NCBI GenBank assembly: GCA_023436825.1 | Contig: JAEZHS010000670.1 | Coordinates: forward strand, 1 to 5,905 | Origin: Pseudomonadota bacterium | GTDB taxonomy: Bacteria > Pseudomonadota > Alphaproteobacteria > Reyranellales > Reyranellaceae | Length of the DNA stretch: 5,905 nt | Reading direction: 5' to 3' | Shown here: in pieces, positions 4,424-5,905 of the stretch | Position numbering within the stretch: position 1 is the first letter of the stretch | How the letters are laid out: the number at the start of each line of letters is the position of its first letter | The notes under the pieces: generated by a model | What the model was told of the DNA's origin: nothing | The model's input: the letters and a program-made list of their open reading frames with translations, nothing else | The model's database searches: none | Position numbers and translations under genes: made by a program

Positions 4424-5905
4424 ATGAATCGGTCGACGCTGGCTGCTCTGGTCGTGGCTCTCATGTTGGGATCGGGGATCGCGGGCTATTTGATCGGGAG
4501 ACCCACCGACCGGATCGACACACCAACCAAGACCGCCGCTGTCAGCCAACCGGCGCCCGCTGCGCCGACCCAGCCTGCACCGGCAACGCCGACCACGCCC
4601 GTCGCAGCACCCGCGCAGCCGGCGCCCGCGCCTGCCCCGCAAACTTCCGCAGCGCCCGTGCCGCTGCCACAGCCTCCTGCCGCGCCGGACGAGCCCTTCG
4701 CCTATCGCCGCTTCGCGCTCGACAGCACCCGCGCCGAAGGCGAGGCCTGCCTCGCCTTCAACAAGCCGCTGGCCACAGCCAACGTCAACTACGCGGACTA
4801 CGTCACCATTACACCCGAGGTGAAGTCGGCCCTGCGCGTGGTCGACGACCGGCTGTGCATCGGCGGCCTCGACTACGGCGAGAACTACAAAGTGCGCCTG
4901 CGCATGGGCTTCCCCGGTCGCGACGGCGTCAAGCTCGACGAGGACAAGGACGTCGAGGTGGCGCTCGGCGCCCGCCCGGCCGTCGTCACCCTGCCGGGCA
5001 AGGGGTTCATTCTGCCGCGCGGCAGCGCCGCCGGCCTGCCGATCACGACCATCAACGTCTCCAAGGTCGGCATCGCCGTCTATCGCGTCAACGAGCGCGC
5101 CATCATGGGCTTCGCCCGCGACCGCTATGACGCCACCTATCCCGGCAGCCAGCCGATCACCGAGCCGTGGGGCCTCTACAGCTGGCTCAACGGCACCAAC
5201 GGCGCCCTGCAGTGGCGCGGCACGATGGAGGTGCGCAACGTCGCCAACCAGCCGGTGACCACCGCCTTCCCCATCCGCGAGACCGTGCAGGACTGGAAGC
5301 CCGGCACCTATTTCGTGGTGGCGTGGAACGCTGCCCAGCCGCCGGCGCGCAGCTACGAGGAAGCCGAGGAGCAGAACGGCACCGGCCAGGCGACAGGCAT
5401 GTGGGTGATGGACACCGACATTGCGCTCACCACCTTCACCGGCGACGACGGGCTGAACGTCTTCGCCCGCTCGCTGCAGACCGCCCAGCCGCTCGCCAAC
5501 CTCGAAATCACCCTGCTGTCGCGCGGCAACGAGCCGGTGGCCAAGGCGATGACCGACGCGGCCGGCCGCGTGCTGTTCGCCGCCGGCCTGCTCAAGGGCC
5601 GTGGCGCGGCGCGCGCCGGCGCCGTCATGGCGTCGGACAACGCCAGGCAGGATTTCACGCGACTGGAGCTCGGCAAGACGCCGTTCGACTTCTCCGACCG
5701 CGGTGTCGGCGGCCGCGACCAGCCCGGCCCGGTCGACGCCTACCTTTATACCGAGCGTGGCGTCTATCGTCCCGGCGAGACCGTGCAGCTCATGGCCATG
5801 ATGCGCGACGCGTCCGCGACGGCGCTCGCCAACGTGCCGGTGACGCTGATCGTGAAGCGGCCGGACGGCACGGAGTTCACGCGCTTCAGCCAGGCCTTGC
5901 CGGCC
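4424..5905 (+). CDS. Bacterial alpha-2-macroglobulin family protein, N-terminal part (3' end outside window)
   Basis: The frame is open from ATG 4424 to the window end (494 residues, no stop). It encodes the N-terminal region of a periplasmic protease-trapping protein of the YfhM/bacterial A2M type, whose members usually exceed 1,500 residues. Residues about 5-25 form a hydrophobic signal or membrane anchor without a lipobox Cys. Residues about 40-89 are a Pro/Ala/Thr/Gln-rich linker. An MG1-like domain follows from about 92, with C109 and C145 as a possible disulfide. The clearest hallmark is VDAYLYTERGVYRPGETVQL, in which YRPGE (448-452) matches the conserved macroglobulin-domain motif of A2M proteins. 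GGGGG at 4413-4417 lies 6 bases before the ATG and is the likely ribosome binding site. The thioester CxEQ region and C-terminus are not in view. In many proteobacteria this gene is followed by pbpC; that is a prediction here. Confidence 0.9.
   Translation, partial: MNRSTLAALVVALMLGSGIAGYLIGRPTDRIDTPTKTAAVSQPAPAAPTQPAPATPTTPVAAPAQPAPAPAPQTSAAPVPLPQPPAAPDEPFAYRRFALDSTRAEGEACLAFNKPLATANVNYADYVTITPEVKSALRVVDDRLCIGGLDYGENYKVRLRMGFPGRDGVKLDEDKDVEVALGARPAVVTLPGKGFILPRGSAAGLPITTINVSKVGIAVYRVNERAIMGFARDRYDATYPGSQPITEPWGLYSWLNGTNGALQWRGTMEVRNVANQPVTTAFPIRETVQDWKPGTYFVVAWNAAQPPARSYEEAEEQNGTGQATGMWVMDTDIALTTFTGDDGLNVFARSLQTAQPLANLEITLLSRGNEPVAKAMTDAAGRVLFAAGLLKGRGAARAGAVMASDNARQDFTRLELGKTPFDFSDRGVGGRDQPGPVDAYLYTERGVYRPGETVQLMAMMRDASATALANVPVTLIVKRPDGTEFTRFSQALPA

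Noticed and set aside
4140..4427. 95-codon + strand frame ending at the alpha-2-macroglobulin start
   Set aside because: Its first part is antisense to the DUF1489 gene and the rest is intergenic. The product has no recognisable features.

Overview
The window looks like the chromosome of a GC-rich alphaproteobacterium. Most third codon positions are G or C. A DUF1489 gene is present, and I know this family essentially from Alphaproteobacteria. The order, perhaps a Rhodospirillales or Hyphomicrobiales member, cannot be fixed from the sequence alone. There is no sign of mobile elements, CRISPR arrays, tRNA or rRNA.

Layout. (1) Positions 1-507 hold the 3' two thirds of an inositol-monophosphatase-type phosphatase (SuhB family). 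A perfect 20-bp palindrome sits on its stop codon. (2) The 140-bp gap 508-647 holds a second hairpin and a candidate sigma70-type promoter. (3) Positions 648-3765 form a tight three-gene '+' operon. It encodes a secreted, proline-rich, diverged OmpA-like protein, a MotA/TolQ/ExbB-like channel protein with a long cytoplasmic helical tail, and a MotB/OmpA-like protein with a very long periplasmic coiled coil. (4) A perfect 18-bp-stem hairpin (3767-3804) separates this operon from a convergent DUF1489 gene (3819-4250, '-'). (5) A 173-bp divergent intergenic region leads to a large '+' gene at 4424 that runs off the window end. It encodes the N-terminal 494 residues of a bacterial alpha-2-macroglobulin.

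How the genes fit together. Four of the six proteins concern the cell envelope. The MotA-like and MotB-like pair has the hallmarks of an ion-driven stator: an essential-type Asp in the single transmembrane helix of the MotB-like partner (D22) and an intact OmpA-type peptidoglycan-binding site (D333/R352). It lacks flagellar or Tol/Ton neighbours in this window. The small OmpA-like protein ahead of it is probably a periplasmic partner. The alpha-2-macroglobulin is a periplasmic protease trap and belongs to a different transcription unit.

The most interesting item is the three-gene stator module. Its long tails on both sides of the membrane suggest a non-flagellar, force-transmitting envelope machine of unknown purpose. 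It recalls the ZorA/ZorB stator of Zorya defence, but none of the Zorya effector genes are visible.
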